Positions 14,065 to 23,333 are shown, counted from the first letter of the stretch. The stretch is 64,000 nucleotides of DNA from Microglena sp. YARC (GCA_022414725.1 CM039465.1:21971822-22035821), one strand, 5' to 3'. Notes: a model not told the origin generated them from the sequence alone. Numbers and translations are program-made.

Positions 14065-17000
14065 AGTGAGGCACTCAATCGAATCCCACTCGCTTCCAAA
14101 CTGCAGGTCAATCTCCAAACCAATTTATAATACACTCAACCAAATCCCACTCTCTTCCAAACTTCAGATCAACCTTCAAACTAAATGACAAAGACACTCA
14201 ACCAAATCCCTCTATATTCCCAACTGCAGATTAACCCTCAAACCAAGTTATACATTTATAATACACTCAACCAAATCCCTCTATATTCCAAACTGTAGAT
14301 CAACCTCCAAAATGAATTATACACTCGCCCAACCAAATCCCACTCTGTTCCTAAGTGCAGATCAGCCTTCAAACTAGATTATAAACATGCCCAACCAAAT
14401 CCCACTCTGTACCAAAGTGCAGATCAGCCTTCAAGCTAAATTATAAACTTGCCCAACCAAATCCCACTATGTTCCAATGTCCAGATTGATCTTCAAGCTA
14501 AGGTACAGAAATGCTCAACCAAGTCCTACTCTCTTCCAAACTGCAGATCAACCTTTAAGCTAGGTTATAAAACATGCTCAAACAGATCCCTCTATATTCC
14601 AAACTACAGATCAATCTTCAAATAAATTATAAAACACTCAGCCATGTCCCACTCTGTTCCAAACTGCAGATCAGCCTGCAAACCAAATTATAAAACACGC
14701 CACCAAATCCCTATATATTCCAAACTGCCGATCAACCTCAAAAATAAAAAACAGGTTATAAAACACCCGTAAAACACTCAACTAAATACCACTCTGTTCC
14801 AAACTGCAGATTGGCCTGTAAGCTAATGTATATAAATGCTCAACCAAATCCCACTATGTTCCAAAGTACAGATCAGCCCTCAAGCTCTGAACTGAATCCT
14901 CGGTGCCGCTGGCTTGTGCCGGGAGACCCACCACCTGTGGTGAAAATCCTTCCATAACTTCAAAAATAAAATCTGGTATAAAATAAAATAAAATCTGGTA
15001 TAAAATGCTAAACCAAGTTCCACTCTGGTCCAAACTTCAAATTGATCTTTGCTCTGGCGAGGAGTTGGCGGAAGAACCCCTGATTCTGAACTGCAGAAAT
15101 GTAATGAACTGCAGCTAATGTATAGAAACGCTCAACCAAATCCCACTCTGTTCCAAACTGCAGAATAGCCTTCAAACCAAGTTATAAAACACGCAACCAA
15201 ATCCCTATATTTTCCGAACTGCAGATCAACCTCCATAATAAAAATCAGATTAAAAAACACTCAACCAAATCCCACTCTGTTCCAAACTGCAGAATAGCCT
15301 CCAAACCATTTATTCTGTTCCAATATGCAGAACAGCCTTCAACCGAATTATTCTGTTCCAAACTGCAGAACAGCCTTCGACATAATTATTTTATTCCAAA
15401 CTGCAGAACAGCCATCAACATAATTATTCTGCTCCAAACTGCAGATCGATCTTCGCTCTGGCGAGGAGCTAGCAGAGGACCCCCTGATTCTGAACCCCAA
15501 ACCGATCTTCAAGCTCAAGTATAGAAATGCTCAACCAAATCTCGCTCTCTTCCAAATTGCAGAATAGCCTTCAAACTTGTGATTCTGTTCCAAAATGCAG
15601 AATAGCCTTCAAACTAGTGATTCTGTACCAAAATGCAGAATAGCCTTGAACAGAATTGTTGTATTTAAAACTGCAGATTGATCTTCGCTCCGGGGAGGAG
15701 CTAGCAGAGGACCCCCCCGAGTCGCACTTGTTTGACACTTCCTCCTTCGTTCGATGGGATCGCCACTGGGTGTCCGGCCAGATCCATGCTGCGGCCACCT
15801 TCCAGCGCCCTGGAGCAAGCGTAGTTCGGCACAATGTCTCAGTGCTTGAAAGGTAGCTTGTGTTTGTGTTTGATAGCAGGGGTGTGAGGTGGTGGGGTGA
15901 GGTGGGGTAGAGTGGAGTGGGGTGGGGTGGGGCCACTGGGCAACCGGCCAGATCCATGCTGCGGCCACCTTCCAGCGCGCTGTGGCAAGTGTAGTTCGGC
16001 ACAATGTCTCTTTGCTTGAAAGGTAGCTTGTGTTTGTGTTTGATAGTAGGGGCATGAGGTGGTGGTGTGGGGTGAGGCAGAGTGGAGTGGGTGGGGTGGG
16101 GGAGGGCCACTGGGCGTTCGGCCAGATCCATGCTGCGGCCACCTTTCAGCGCCCTAGAGCAAGCGAGTTAGGCACAATGTCTCAGTGCTTGAAATGTAGC
16201 TTGCGTTTGGGTTTGATTACAGGGGCGTGAGGTGGTGGGTTGGGGTAGAGTGGGTTGGGGTGGAGTGTAGCTGGGTGGAGTCGGGTGTGGTGTGGTGTGA
16301 TGCAGTGTGATGCGATGGGTGGGTTACATGGGAGGGAAAGATCTAGAACAGGATTTTGTTGCGATTGTGGTGGGATTGGAGGATGTGAGCTGCTGTACCC
16401 AGCCCCAAAAAGAAACCGTGGAGTCTGGAGCAGACAGGTGAGTACTCATTTATCACTTTTTATTTTTGGGGATACGCGTGGCAGCTTCTTGGCAGCTCCC
16501 CTTCCATGTCCTTGGGCCAGACCTGGAGCTAGCTAGTGTGCCTGGAAGCTGACTTACAGGGAATTCTAATGCAGCTGAAAGCTATGGGATTGGCCCAGTG
16601 CCTGGCTAATTTAGCTGACTGGAAGCTGCCATCTGTAGCCCCAAAATGAAACACTAGTGTAGGTATCTGAGCAAGGGCCATGTCTGATTGAAGCAGTTGA
16701 AATTTAATTTGAGTTCCTCAATCTAACTAGTCTCTGCTTTAAAATTTGCCATGTCATATGAGGAAGCTACGCCCCTTCAACTCCCCTTTTTGCCCCTTTT
16801 TATTTTTTTCAAAATTCCCCATGCACTTGGAAGAAGGTGTGGCCCTGCTATGGGTATGGAAAATTTCCAGGGGGGGGGGAGGGGGGGGGGGGGGGGAGGT
16901 AATTTCTCCCTCCACCCACACCTCCACCCACACCACACATTACGACCACAACAACCCCCGTCCCCCTCTCCCTCACCCCCTATGAATCTACCTAACTAAC

Positions 17001-19572
17001 ACAGTGCATTCCCTCTGACCGGCATGACCCGAGTCGAAGCCTGTAGTACGATTGTAGTACAAATAAATTGCTAGTTTAGAGTTAGGCAAAATCAAATTGA
17101 AATTTGGCGTCAACTCAATTTAAGTCAAGTCAATTTAAATCAAGCCTTTCAAAGGAAATGCACTCTTACTTACTCCTTCAAGCTCTTCCATGTACTCAGG
17201 TTGGTCCGATGGTCCAAGTCCCTTTCGCCTATTTGACTACACCTGGATTGTAAACGGACATACTGTACATACACGGCCACCAAGGACATACACTAACTTA
17301 TCCCTTCATGCTCATCCAGGGGGCGCTACTTCCGTGGATTGCTGTGGAAGGTGCCCATCACTTCAGTTATGTCAGCCGCAGCTTACGGAGTCATGATGGA
17401 CAAGGAAAGGGCACGGCTCACTCTTTTAGGGTGAGTCTGTTAATACTTCCAGAATGTGTATGTTGTGGAGTGAGTCTGTAAGCACTTTCAGAATCAGAAT
17501 GTGTCAATTGTAAAGTGATTCTGTTATACAATGAGTTTGTTGCACACTGATCACGTTGTACAGTGAGTCTGTTTGCACTTTTAGAATAAGTCTCTTATAG
17601 AGTGTGTCTGTCATAGAGTGATCATGTTGTACCATGAGTCTGTTTGCACTTGCAGAATGAATATGTTATGGAGTGAGTCTGCTATAGAGCGATTCTGTTG
17701 CACAGTGGGTCTGTTTTGTAGTACAATGCGCGGAGCCTCAAGGTTTTTGGGGGGCAGCGCATCGCACTGAGGTCGAATTGAGTCGCTCAGTTTGCAACAT
17801 CGTCACACGGGAGAAAAACACTTGACTCGATTCCAAATTGAATGAAGGTTTAAGTTCCCAAGCATGGTACACAGAAAATCTGGTGATTCCATGACGTGTC
17901 ATCCGTAACTCATCTTGTCCTGATGCACATCACTTGGTCCTACTACCTACTCCCCTCATTAAACAGTTGCCGCCGCCAACCCAAATTGAATCGAACCTAA
18001 CCTAACCCTCATCATCCAAAGCTCATCATGTTCCCTTGCACATCACATGTTCCTACCACCTACTCCCTTTATTAAACAATTACCACCGCCACCGCCAAAC
18101 CAAACCTAACCTAACCTAACTGAACTAAAACCTCGTCATCCCTAGCTCTTCATGATCTCTTGCACATCACTAAATCTTACTACCGACTCCCCGCATTAAA
18201 CAATTGCCACCGCCAACCCAACCCGAACTGAACACTCATCATCCCTAGCTCATCATGCACTCATGCACCCCACCCCACCCACCCACTCCCTGTGCCCTCC
18301 ACAGGGAGATCAATGCTGCTGCCCTTGAGAGTCTTTACAAAACATAACTTAACAAAAGAGCACCCCGCCCCACCCCACCCCACCCCTTGTGCCCTCCACA
18401 GGGAGATCAATGCTGGCGGCCTTGGGCTTCTCTACAACATCATCCTTGAAAGCGCACGGCCCGAGCTGTGTATGGTGATGACAAAAATCCTGATAGCATT
18501 GGAAGACAGTCGCCCCCTACTGTTTTTTTGCAAAGCAGGGAAGGACAGAACAGTGAGTGTTTTTAGCTTGAGCTGTTTATGGTGATGACTAAAATCCTAG
18601 TGAGCATTGGAAGACAGTCGCCCCCTACTGTGTTTTGCAAAGCTGGGAAGGACAGGACAGTGAGTGCTTTTAGCATGATCTGACAGATTGTACAACAGTA
18701 CTGTTTTTCTACAAAGCAGGGAAGGACAGGGCTGTGAGTAGTTTCCCATCATCTAACCATGCCCCCATGTCCCTCCTCCCTCCTCCCTTCTCCCTCCATA
18801 CTCCTCCCTCCATCCTCCCTCCATACTCCTCCCTCCTCCCTCCCCCCTCCTCCCTCCTCCCCCTCCCCCCTCCCCCCTCCCCCTCCCCCTCCCCCCTCCT
18901 CCCTCCTCCCTCCTCCCTCCTCTCCCCTCCCCCTCCCTCCTCCTCTCCTCCTCCCTCTTCCCTCTTCCCTCCTCCCTCCTCCCTCCTCCCTCCTCCCTCC
19001 TCCCTCCTCCCTCCTCCCCCCTCCCTCCTCTCCTCCTCCCTCCTCCCTCCTACCACCGCCCACGACCTGTCGCCGCCCCCAGGACCCTCCTCCCTCCTCC
19101 CACCACCTGACTGCTGTACTCCAGGGTATCATTACAATGATGGTTCTCTCTTGCTGTGTAGTCCCCTACTAGCTGCCCCACCTCCCACCACCTGTCCCTC
19201 CTCCCACCACCTGACCCCGCACCCATATGAATTGTCCCCCAGGGCATCATTGCAATGCTGGTTCTCTCTTGCTGCGGAGTCCCAGAGAATGCCATCCTAT
19301 CAGATTATGTGAGGTCAGACTCAATACGTAAGGTGGCCCTAGCTGGCATTGAGAACAAGCCTGAGCTGAAGGGCCTTGATCACTCCAAGTTCCAAGGGGC
19401 TCCAATGGACGCGATGGAATCGGCATTAGATTACCTTCGCTCGAAGTACGGTTCCCCAAGAGCGTACCTCACCTCAATTGGCTTTGGGCCAGATAGGCAG
19501 GACAGGCTGGCAGAAAAGATGCTACGGTCCCAAGAGCTGGGGGAAGAGGGCTCTAGAGTTGGAGGTAGCTAG
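13934..19572 (+). CDS. Gene A: Y_phosphatase3 / PtpB-like protein phosphatase, 5' incomplete
   Basis: Exons 13,934-14,019, 15,677-15,852, 17,320-17,430, 18,402-18,552 and 19,243-19,572 join with matching phases (0, 2, 2, 0) into about 284 residues ending at TAG. That is close to the usual size of the family minus its N-terminal NFRDLG part, which I could not find. Seen in the product: GLLLRCAAPSGAT (residues 1-13), the IDLRSGEEL motif (30-38), the phosphate-binding loop CKAGKDRT at 168-175 continuing into Gly176 (CX5R, catalytic Cys168 and Arg174), and a C-terminal helical part with LDYLRSKYGSPRAYL. The family hydrolyses phosphotyrosine or phosphoserine in proteins, or phosphoinositides, through a cysteinyl-phosphate intermediate; the substrate here is unknown. 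The usual His before the catalytic Cys is Phe. No signal peptide is visible in the part recovered. Each junction has degraded copies in the flanking introns. The family assignment is firm; activity is inferred. Confidence 0.85.
14031..14064. repeat. CT/TA microsatellite
   Basis: A short (CT)n run followed by (TA)n, immediately inside the intron after gene A exon 1. Confidence 0.9.
14075..15660. repeat. Intron filled with degraded copies of the exon-2 acceptor
   Basis: About twenty diverged units of 55-80 bp. Each carries a CAACCAAATCCCACTCTG-like part, then CCAAACTGCAGATCAACCTTC. The last segment matches the real exon-2 acceptor (AAACTGCAG|ATTGATCTTC). Two units, near 15,045-15,075 and 15,440-15,485, extend into the exon far enough to reproduce the codons for DLRSGEELAE in diverged form. 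One dispersed element (14,885-14,955) is inserted. Confidence 0.85.
15677..15852 (+). CDS. Gene A exon 2, IDLRSGEEL motif
   Basis: Acceptor AAACTGCAG; donor GAAAG|GTAGCT. The 176-base exon starts in phase 0 with IDLRSGEELAEDPPE, the DLRS-x-x-E signature of the family, and ends with two bases of a codon completed by exon 3. The second half (HAAATFQRPGAS) is less conserved in the family. Copies of that half with its donor follow in the intron, so the exact 3' end could vary. Confidence 0.8.
15930..16205. repeat. Two downstream copies of the exon-2 3' half plus donor
   Basis: The segment from CCACTGG through CCAGATCCATGCTGCGGCC to GAAAGGTAGCTTG, which is the end of exon 2 and its donor, is repeated twice at a spacing of about 170 bp, separated by GGTGGGGT-rich spacers. 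The third copy has lost the donor (GAAATGTAGC). Confidence 0.9.
16206..17319. other. Intron 2 of gene A
   Basis: Holds a copy of the small element with AGCTTCTTGGCAGCTCCC ends (about 16,470-16,650), a G-rich homopolymer at 16,868-16,898 and C-rich low complexity to 16,980. From 16,980 to 17,319 no clear structure beyond SAAGTCAAGTCAATT short repeats was seen. The open frames across the poly-G tract are low-complexity artefacts. Confidence 0.6.
17320..17430 (+). CDS. Gene A exon 3
   Basis: Acceptor CTCATCCAG; donor TTTTAGG|GTGAGT, a near-consensus donor. The 111 bases begin with the single base needed to finish the split Arg codon and encode GRYFRGLLWKVPITSVMSAA, then YGVMMDKERARLTLL. This corresponds to the stretch between DLRS and the P-loop in the family. 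The exon ends with two bases of a Gly codon. Confidence 0.8.
17431..17722. repeat. Donor-side repeats after exon 3
   Basis: Imperfect units of about 60-65 bp carry GTGAGTCTGTT, CACTTTCAGAAT and similar pieces, starting at the exon-3 donor itself. The GTGAGTCTG donor motif is reproduced at least four times. Confidence 0.8.
17930..18401. repeat. Acceptor-side repeats before exon 4, with a decoy exon start
   Basis: Four units of about 110 bp (CATCATCCCTAGCTCATCATG, ACTCCCCNNATTAAACAATT, ACCGCCAACCCAA). At 18,296-18,350 a full extra copy of the exon-4 acceptor and its first codons occurs (CCCTCCACAG|GGAGATCAATGCTGC), which would read EINAAALESLYKT. The functional copy follows about 100 bases later. 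Confidence 0.8.
18402..18552 (+). CDS. Gene A exon 4, catalytic P-loop
   Basis: Acceptor CCCTCCACAG; donor AGAACA|GTGAGT. One carried base plus 50 codons, starting EINAGGLGLLYNII and ending LLFFCKAGKDRT. The catalytic Cys and Arg of the CX5R loop are both present. The residue before Cys is Phe rather than the family's usual His. The exon ends in phase 0 exactly before the invariant Gly, which opens the next exon. Confidence 0.88.
18553..18738. repeat. Two further copies of the P-loop exon end and donor
   Basis: Copy 2 (about 18,567-18,664) repeats the last 100 bases of exon 4 and stays open in the required frame, ending PPTVFCKAGKDRT before another GTGAGT. Copy 3 (about 18,690-18,738) keeps the donor but reads FFYKAGKDRA, without the catalytic Cys. 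Either could serve as an alternative exon end. Confidence 0.85.
18760..19075. repeat. CTCC-rich low-complexity tract
   Basis: A pyrimidine-only (CTCC/CCT)n run of about 300 bases on the + strand inside intron 4 of gene A. The long frames of Pro/Ser and, on the minus strand, Gly/Arg/Glu are artefacts. The tract lies before the exon-5 acceptor and could act as an oversized polypyrimidine tract. Confidence 0.95.
19120..19170 (+). pseudogene. Decoy copy of the exon-5 start
   Basis: TCCAGGGTATCATTACAATG and what follows repeats the exon-5 acceptor and first codons. It would read GIITMMVLSCCVVPY before a stop, against GIIAMLVLSCCGVPE in the real exon 120 bases downstream. Confidence 0.75.
19243..19572 (+). 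CDS. Gene A exon 5, C-terminal part and stop
   Basis: Acceptor TTGTCCCCCAG; 109 codons then TAG. It opens with GIIAMLVLSCCGVPENAI, continuing the P-loop helix, then SDYVRSD and later ESALDYLRSKYGSPRAYL, the conserved C-terminal helix pattern of the family. The last 15 or so codons are part of the first unit of a downstream repeat, so the natural C-terminus may have been rewritten by repeat expansion. Confidence 0.85.
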   Translation, partial: GIIAMLVLSCCGVPENAILSDYVRSDSIRKVALAGIENKPELKGLDHSKFQGAPMDAMESALDYLRSKYGSPRAYLTSIGFGPDRQDRLAEKMLRSQELGEEGSRVGGS

Positions 19573-19760
19573 AGGAAGAAGGCCCTAGAGCTGGAGGCAG
19601 CTAGAGGAATGTGGAAGCAGCTAGAGGAAGATGGCTCTAGAGCTGGAGGCAGCTAGAGGAATCTGGAGGCAGCTCGAGGAATGTGGAAGCTGCTAGAGGA
19701 AGATGGCTCTAGAGCTGGAGGCAATTAGAGGAAGATGGCTCTAGAGCTGGAAGCAGATAA
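19545..19760. repeat. Tandem repeat overlapping the stop codon of gene A
   Basis: About five imperfect units of 40-50 bp built from GAAGATGGCTCTAGAGCTGG and AGGCAGCTAGAGGAATGTGG. The first unit contains the gene A stop, and TAG recurs in later units. Confidence 0.85.
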
Positions 19761-19767
19761 GCTGCCT

Positions 19768-20590
19768 TGAACTCATATCGAATATGGCTCTCATTGCAGG
19801 CATGGGTAAAATGTCTGAGGCACTGTACCGTACGTTTGTATGTTATCACTGAGAAAGCTGTGAGTCTGAACTGCATGACTGCAGACAAAGTAACCAGGTC
19901 TTACCGATACTTATCTACGAGCGTATTAGCTGCCTTGAACTCATATCAAGTGAGGCTCTGATTGCAGGCATGGGTAAAATGTCTAAGGCTCTGTACCTTT
20001 AGCATGTATGTTATTACTGAGAAAGCTGTGAGCCTGTACTGCATGACTACAGACATCATAACCAGGTCTTACCGGTACTTATCTACGAGCAGATTAGCTG
20101 CCTTGAACTCATATTGAATAAGGCTCTGATTGCAGGTGTGGAAAAATGACGAAGGCGCTGTACCGTACGTTTGCATGTCATCACTGAGAAAGGTGTTAGC
20201 CATACACCGCCAATTCAACATTTGACCATCTGCAGAATTTAAAACTTCCCCCCGTGCTATACCCACGGAAACCAGGGAGTGTGACAGGATTCGAACTCAG
20301 ACCGATGATAGACATGCCCAGGTCTCCATAATTTTTCTTTTCAGCTATGAGCAGCAGCTTCTAGGCAGCTCCCTGAGCCAGCCATTCTATCGGCTTCCAG
20401 ACACACCAGGTTGCATTAGCTCTGGCTGCATCGCCAGTGAGGGGAGCTGCCTAGAAGCTGCTGCTTTTAGCTGAATAGATCAACAATGCTGTGAGCCTCC
20501 ACCCCATGTCTGCATACCGTACAATCTAGCCAGGTCTTACCGATACTTATCTATGAGAAATTAGGCGGTCTCGAATATGGCTCGCATCGC
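19768..20590. repeat. About 165-bp repeat, three copies plus a displaced fragment
   Basis: Units start near 19,768, 19,933 and 20,100 and carry GCCTTGAACTCATAT, ATTGCAGGCATGGGTAAAA, CTGTACCGTACG and AGGTCTTACCGRTACTTATC. A fragment reappears at 20,490-20,590 after an inserted inverted-repeat element (20,335-20,477). Each unit holds an acceptor-like CATTGCAG, but no coding frame is maintained between copies. Confidence 0.8.
20335..20477. mobile_element. Small TIR element, family 1 (MITE-like)
   Basis: Left end TTTTCAGCTATGAGCAGCAG then CTTCTAGGCAGCTCC; right end GGGGAGCTGCCTAGAAGCTG then CTGCTTTTAGCTGAA. These are inverted repeats of about 35 bp. No coding capacity. It splits the 165-bp repeat. 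Confidence 0.75.
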
Positions 20591-20607
20591 AAGCATGGCG
20601 CTGAACC

Positions 20608-21295
20608 CCGTGGATGGATGGATGGGCATATAGATGGATGGATGGATGGGCATATGGATGGATGGATGGGCATATGGATGGATGGATGGGCATATAGATG
20701 GATGGATGGATGGGCATATAGATGGATGGATGGATGGGCATATGGATGGATGGATGGGCATATAGATGGATGGATGGATGGGCATATGGATGGATGGATG
20801 GGCATGTGGATGGATGGATGGGCATATAGATGGATGGATGGATGGGCATATAGATGGATGGATGGATGGGCATATGGATGGATGGATGGGCATATAGATG
20901 GATGGATGGATGGGCATATGGATGGATGGATGGGCATATGGATGGATGGATGGATGGGCATATAGATGGATGGGCATATAGATGGATGGATGGATGGGCA
21001 TATGGATGGATGGATGGGCATATAGATGGATGGATGGATGGGCATATGGATGGATGGATGGGCATGTAGATGGATGGGCATATAGATGGATGGATGGATG
21101 GGCATATGGATGGATGGATGGGCATATAGATAGATGGATGGATGGGCGGATGGATGGATGGATGGGCATATGGATGGATGGATGGGCATATAGATAGATG
21201 GATAGATGGGCATATGGATGGATGGATGGATGGGCATATGGATGGATGGATGCATGGATGGGCGGATGGATGGATGGACGGGCAGATGGATGGAT
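20608..21295. repeat. GGAT-based higher-order repeat
   Basis: Runs of GGATGGATGGAT punctuated by GGGCATATA or GGGCATATGG every 24-32 bases, giving a second level of periodicity. Open on both strands (MDGWMGIW and HPSICPSI type peptides) purely from composition. Confidence 0.95.
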
Positions 21296-21655
21296 TGACT
21301 AAGCCCAACTGCTTGCTCAGTGAGCTGCCTAGAAGCTGCTGGCAGGTTTATTCAGCCTAACCAAAAGCAACCTAATGCTCCTGGAGGCTAAGCCAGCTTT
21401 CCTACTCAGCTTAAATCATTAGACTTACCCCAAAAACTTGGCCCAAAACTTCAAACGGTTGTTGTTGTTGTTTTGTTATTAAGACTGCCAACAACAAAAC
21501 TGATCTTGTCCGAGTGAAGGTTCAAGCTACTATACACCGGCAATTCAGCATCTAACCGTCTGCAGAATACTAAACTTCTCCCCTTGCGATACCCACGGAA
21601 ACCAGGGAATGTGACAGGGATGAACTCAGACCAATGATAGACATGCCCAGGCCTC
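21296..21655. other. Element fragment and unassigned sequence
   Basis: 21,305-21,345 is a fragment of the family-1 inverted-repeat element. 21,530-21,640 repeats a sequence seen at 20,205-20,310 (CGCCAATTCARCATYT, CCCACGGAAACCAGGGA), so this block belongs to a larger duplicated unit. No gene was recognised. Confidence 0.55.
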
Positions 21656-21659
21656 CATA

Positions 21660-21847
21660 GTTTTTCTTTTCAGCTATGAGCAGCAGCTTCTAGGCAGCTC
21701 CCTGATCCAGCCACTGGGTTAAGTCCCAAGATTTCGACAGTTCTGGCCAGCGGATTCTATCAGCTTCCAGATACACCAGGTTGCATTAGCTTTGGCTGAA
21801 TAGCCAGTCAGGCGAGCTGCCTAGAAGCTGCTGCTTTTAGCTGAAAA
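21660..21847. mobile_element. Family-1 TIR element copy
   Basis: Same ends as the copy at 20,335. The interior contains GCTTCCAGATACACCAGGTT, and the right end is GAGCTGCCTAGAAGCTGC followed by TTTTAGCTGAAAA. Confidence 0.75.
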
Positions 21848-22054
21848 GAACCGAGCCCACCGCCACTTTCGAGGCGGCGGTGGGCTCACGGGTGCGGGGC
21901 TACGTTCCTCCCACGCGTCGTCATCAGTATTGGACCCATCGTCGTAATCGTCAGCACGGCTCTGTTCGTCACTGTGGCTGTCGGAGGGAGCGGTAGACCA
22001 GGGAAAACAATGCAGGCCTCTACACCTGGAGCCTAAGACAGCTATCCAGCACAT
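21821..22054 (-). CDS. Possible acidic, low-complexity coding fragment
   Basis: Minus-strand frame with a Ser/Asp/Glu-rich centre (SDSHSDEQSRADDYDDGS) followed by PAPVSPPPPRKWRW. It is GC-richer than its surroundings and not a tandem repeat, unlike most of this region. The start and end overlap element 21,660-21,847, so at most the central 21,870-22,040 could be real. No family was recognised. It may be an exon of an unseen gene or the interior of a larger element. Confidence 0.25.
   Translation of the reverse strand: MCWIAVLGSRCRGLHCFPWSTAPSDSHSDEQSRADDYDDGSNTDDDAWEERSPAPVSPPPPRKWRWARFFSAKSSSF
21853..21887. other. Perfect 12-bp stem-loop
   Basis: GAGCCCACCGCC is followed 11 bases later by its exact reverse complement GGCGGTGGGCTC. 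As RNA on either strand this is a strong GC hairpin. It sits directly at the right end of a family-1 element. Confidence 0.7.
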
Positions 22055-22144
22055 CTTAAATTTTCAGACTCCGCCCAGCAGCTTGCTCAGTAAGCTGCCT
22101 AGAAGCTGCTGCCGTCCCGGAGGCCAAAACTTATAAGTATGATT

Positions 22145-22200
22145 GAGGGTACTTCAAATGATTTTTACGGGTCAGCGCGAAAGCTTTCGGAGCCTATTCA
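22145..22200 (+). mobile_element. Left fragment of the hAT-like MITE
   Basis: GAGGGTACTTCAAATGATTT and nearby GCGCGAAAGC resemble the left end of the element at 40,149 (CAGGGTACTTCAAATGG). The right end is absent. Confidence 0.45.
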
Positions 22201-22299
22201 TGTGAATCACGTAAAAAAAGAAAGCCGCTAAGACTGTATCCCCAAGGTTGCGTGCCAGGCACTGCCAGACCTCCATCTGCGCTTTTCACATAACCCAAA

Positions 22300-22515
22300 A
22301 TGGCCACGAGCAACAGCTTCTATGTAGCACCCCTGATTGGCTATTGAGCCAAGCCAAATGCGACCTGGTGCACCTTGAAGCTGACACAATCAGCTGTCCA
22401 GAACTGCTGAAATAATTGGGTTTAGCTCAGTGGATGGCTCAAGGAGAACTGCTGAAATATTTGGCTTTAGCTGAGTAGATGGCTCAAGGAGCTGTCTAGA
22501 AGCTCCCGCTCATAG
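22300..22515. mobile_element. Family-1 TIR element copy (diverged)
   Basis: Left end GAGCAACAGCTTCTATGTAG, right end GTCTAGAAGCTCCCGCTCAT. An internal 60-bp part around AACTGCTGAAATAATTGG is duplicated in tandem. Confidence 0.7.
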
Positions 22516-22559
22516 CCGAAAATAAAATCAATGCGCTCAGTGCATGCTTTTGTCTCGCG

Positions 22560-22720
22560 GCCTTCTAGCTGATCATCGGCTGCAGGCAGATTAAACATGG
22601 GTAGTAGGGGCACTGCTACACCGCACTCCTGAGTACAGAAGGTGATCTGTTTTGGTTGTATCGTAGATCAGCCTTCAGGCTGCTCACTTTCCGCAGGCAG
22701 AGTAAACATGGTAAGCAGAG
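22560..22720 (+). repeat. Diverged single copies of the 121-bp repeat family
   Basis: Two units carry TCAGGCTGCTCACTTTCCGC, CAGAGTAAACATGG and ACTGCTACACCGCACTCC. They are relatives of the array at 23,580-24,530 and of copies at 63,600-63,860. Confidence 0.65.
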
Positions 22721-22721
22721 C

Positions 22722-22925
22722 TTTTTTGGAAGAGCCCCCTCTTCTAGGGGGCTCCGTCAAGTCCCAGGGTCACCCTGTTGTCCGTGTGTGTGAATGTCTG
22801 ACCGAGACGAAGCCTGACACGTCAGCCAACGGTCTCGTAACTAACTCGCTTCCGTTGCCACCTGTCGCTCCGTTGCGAAAACTCTGTGCCAATTTTTAGC
22901 GTCGCTTGCGACGCTGCATAGAAAT
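22722..22925 (-). mobile_element. Dispersed GC-rich element, family 2
   Basis: One of seven copies of a roughly 190-bp element. On its forward strand it begins with a palindrome near GCGTCGCNTGCGACGC, contains GAGACCGTTGGCTGACGTG and ends GGGGGCTCCCGCCCCCCAGA-type palindromic sequence before GGCTCCGCC. This copy is inverted. The frame across it (MICFGCIVDQ...) is not conserved between copies. Confidence 0.75.
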
Positions 22926-22934
22926 TGTCTTTTC

Positions 22935-23100
22935 ACTACCTGCAGCAGCTTCCAGGCAGATTCCTTTCTGGCTATTCAGCCAAACCTAGGACACCTTCAA
23001 GCTGGCAGAATCAGCTGTCCAGAAATGCTGACGTCTTAGGATTCGCCCCAGTGGCTGGCTCAGGGAGCTGCCTAGAAGCTGCCGCTGGTTGCTGAAAATT
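22935..23100. mobile_element. Family-1 TIR element copy
   Basis: Begins CTACCTGCAGCAGCTTCCAG and ends GAGCTGCCTAGAAGCTGCCG. The interior carries TTCAAGCTGGCAGAATCAGC and CCAGTGGCTGGCTCAGGG, both shared with other copies. Confidence 0.75.
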
Positions 23101-23139
23101 AAATGTATGATGAGTAGTACAGACAAATTGTCTTTTCCA

Positions 23140-23330
23140 CTACCAGCAGCGGCTTCCAGGCAGATCTGAATAGCTTTTAGGTTTGGCTGAATAGCCTGTC
23201 TGGCTATTCAGCCAAACCTAGGACACCTTGAAGCTGGCAGAATCAGCTGTCCATACATGCTGACATCTTAATACTTCGCCCAGTGGCTGGCTCAGGGAGC
23301 TGCCTAGAAGCTGCTGCTGGTTGCTGAACA
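23140..23330. mobile_element. Family-1 TIR element copy
   Basis: Near-duplicate of the copy at 22,935, with a small internal duplication around TGGCTATTCAGCCAAACC. The two copies lie about 200 bp apart in the same orientation. Confidence 0.75.
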
Positions 23331-23333
23331 AGT

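Noticed and set aside
15571..16142. Minus-strand frames opposite gene A exon 2
   Set aside because: They are shadows of the plus-strand exon and its copies; the plus strand has the DLRS motif and correct splice borders.
20547..21360. Long HPSI/MDGW frames, also at 58,540-59,554
   Set aside because: Direct translations of GGAT repeats on both strands; no start context, splice structure or non-repeat sequence.
22642..22899. 85-codon plus-strand frame
   Set aside because: It runs from a 121-bp-family unit into a family-2 element; other copies of the element do not keep the frame.
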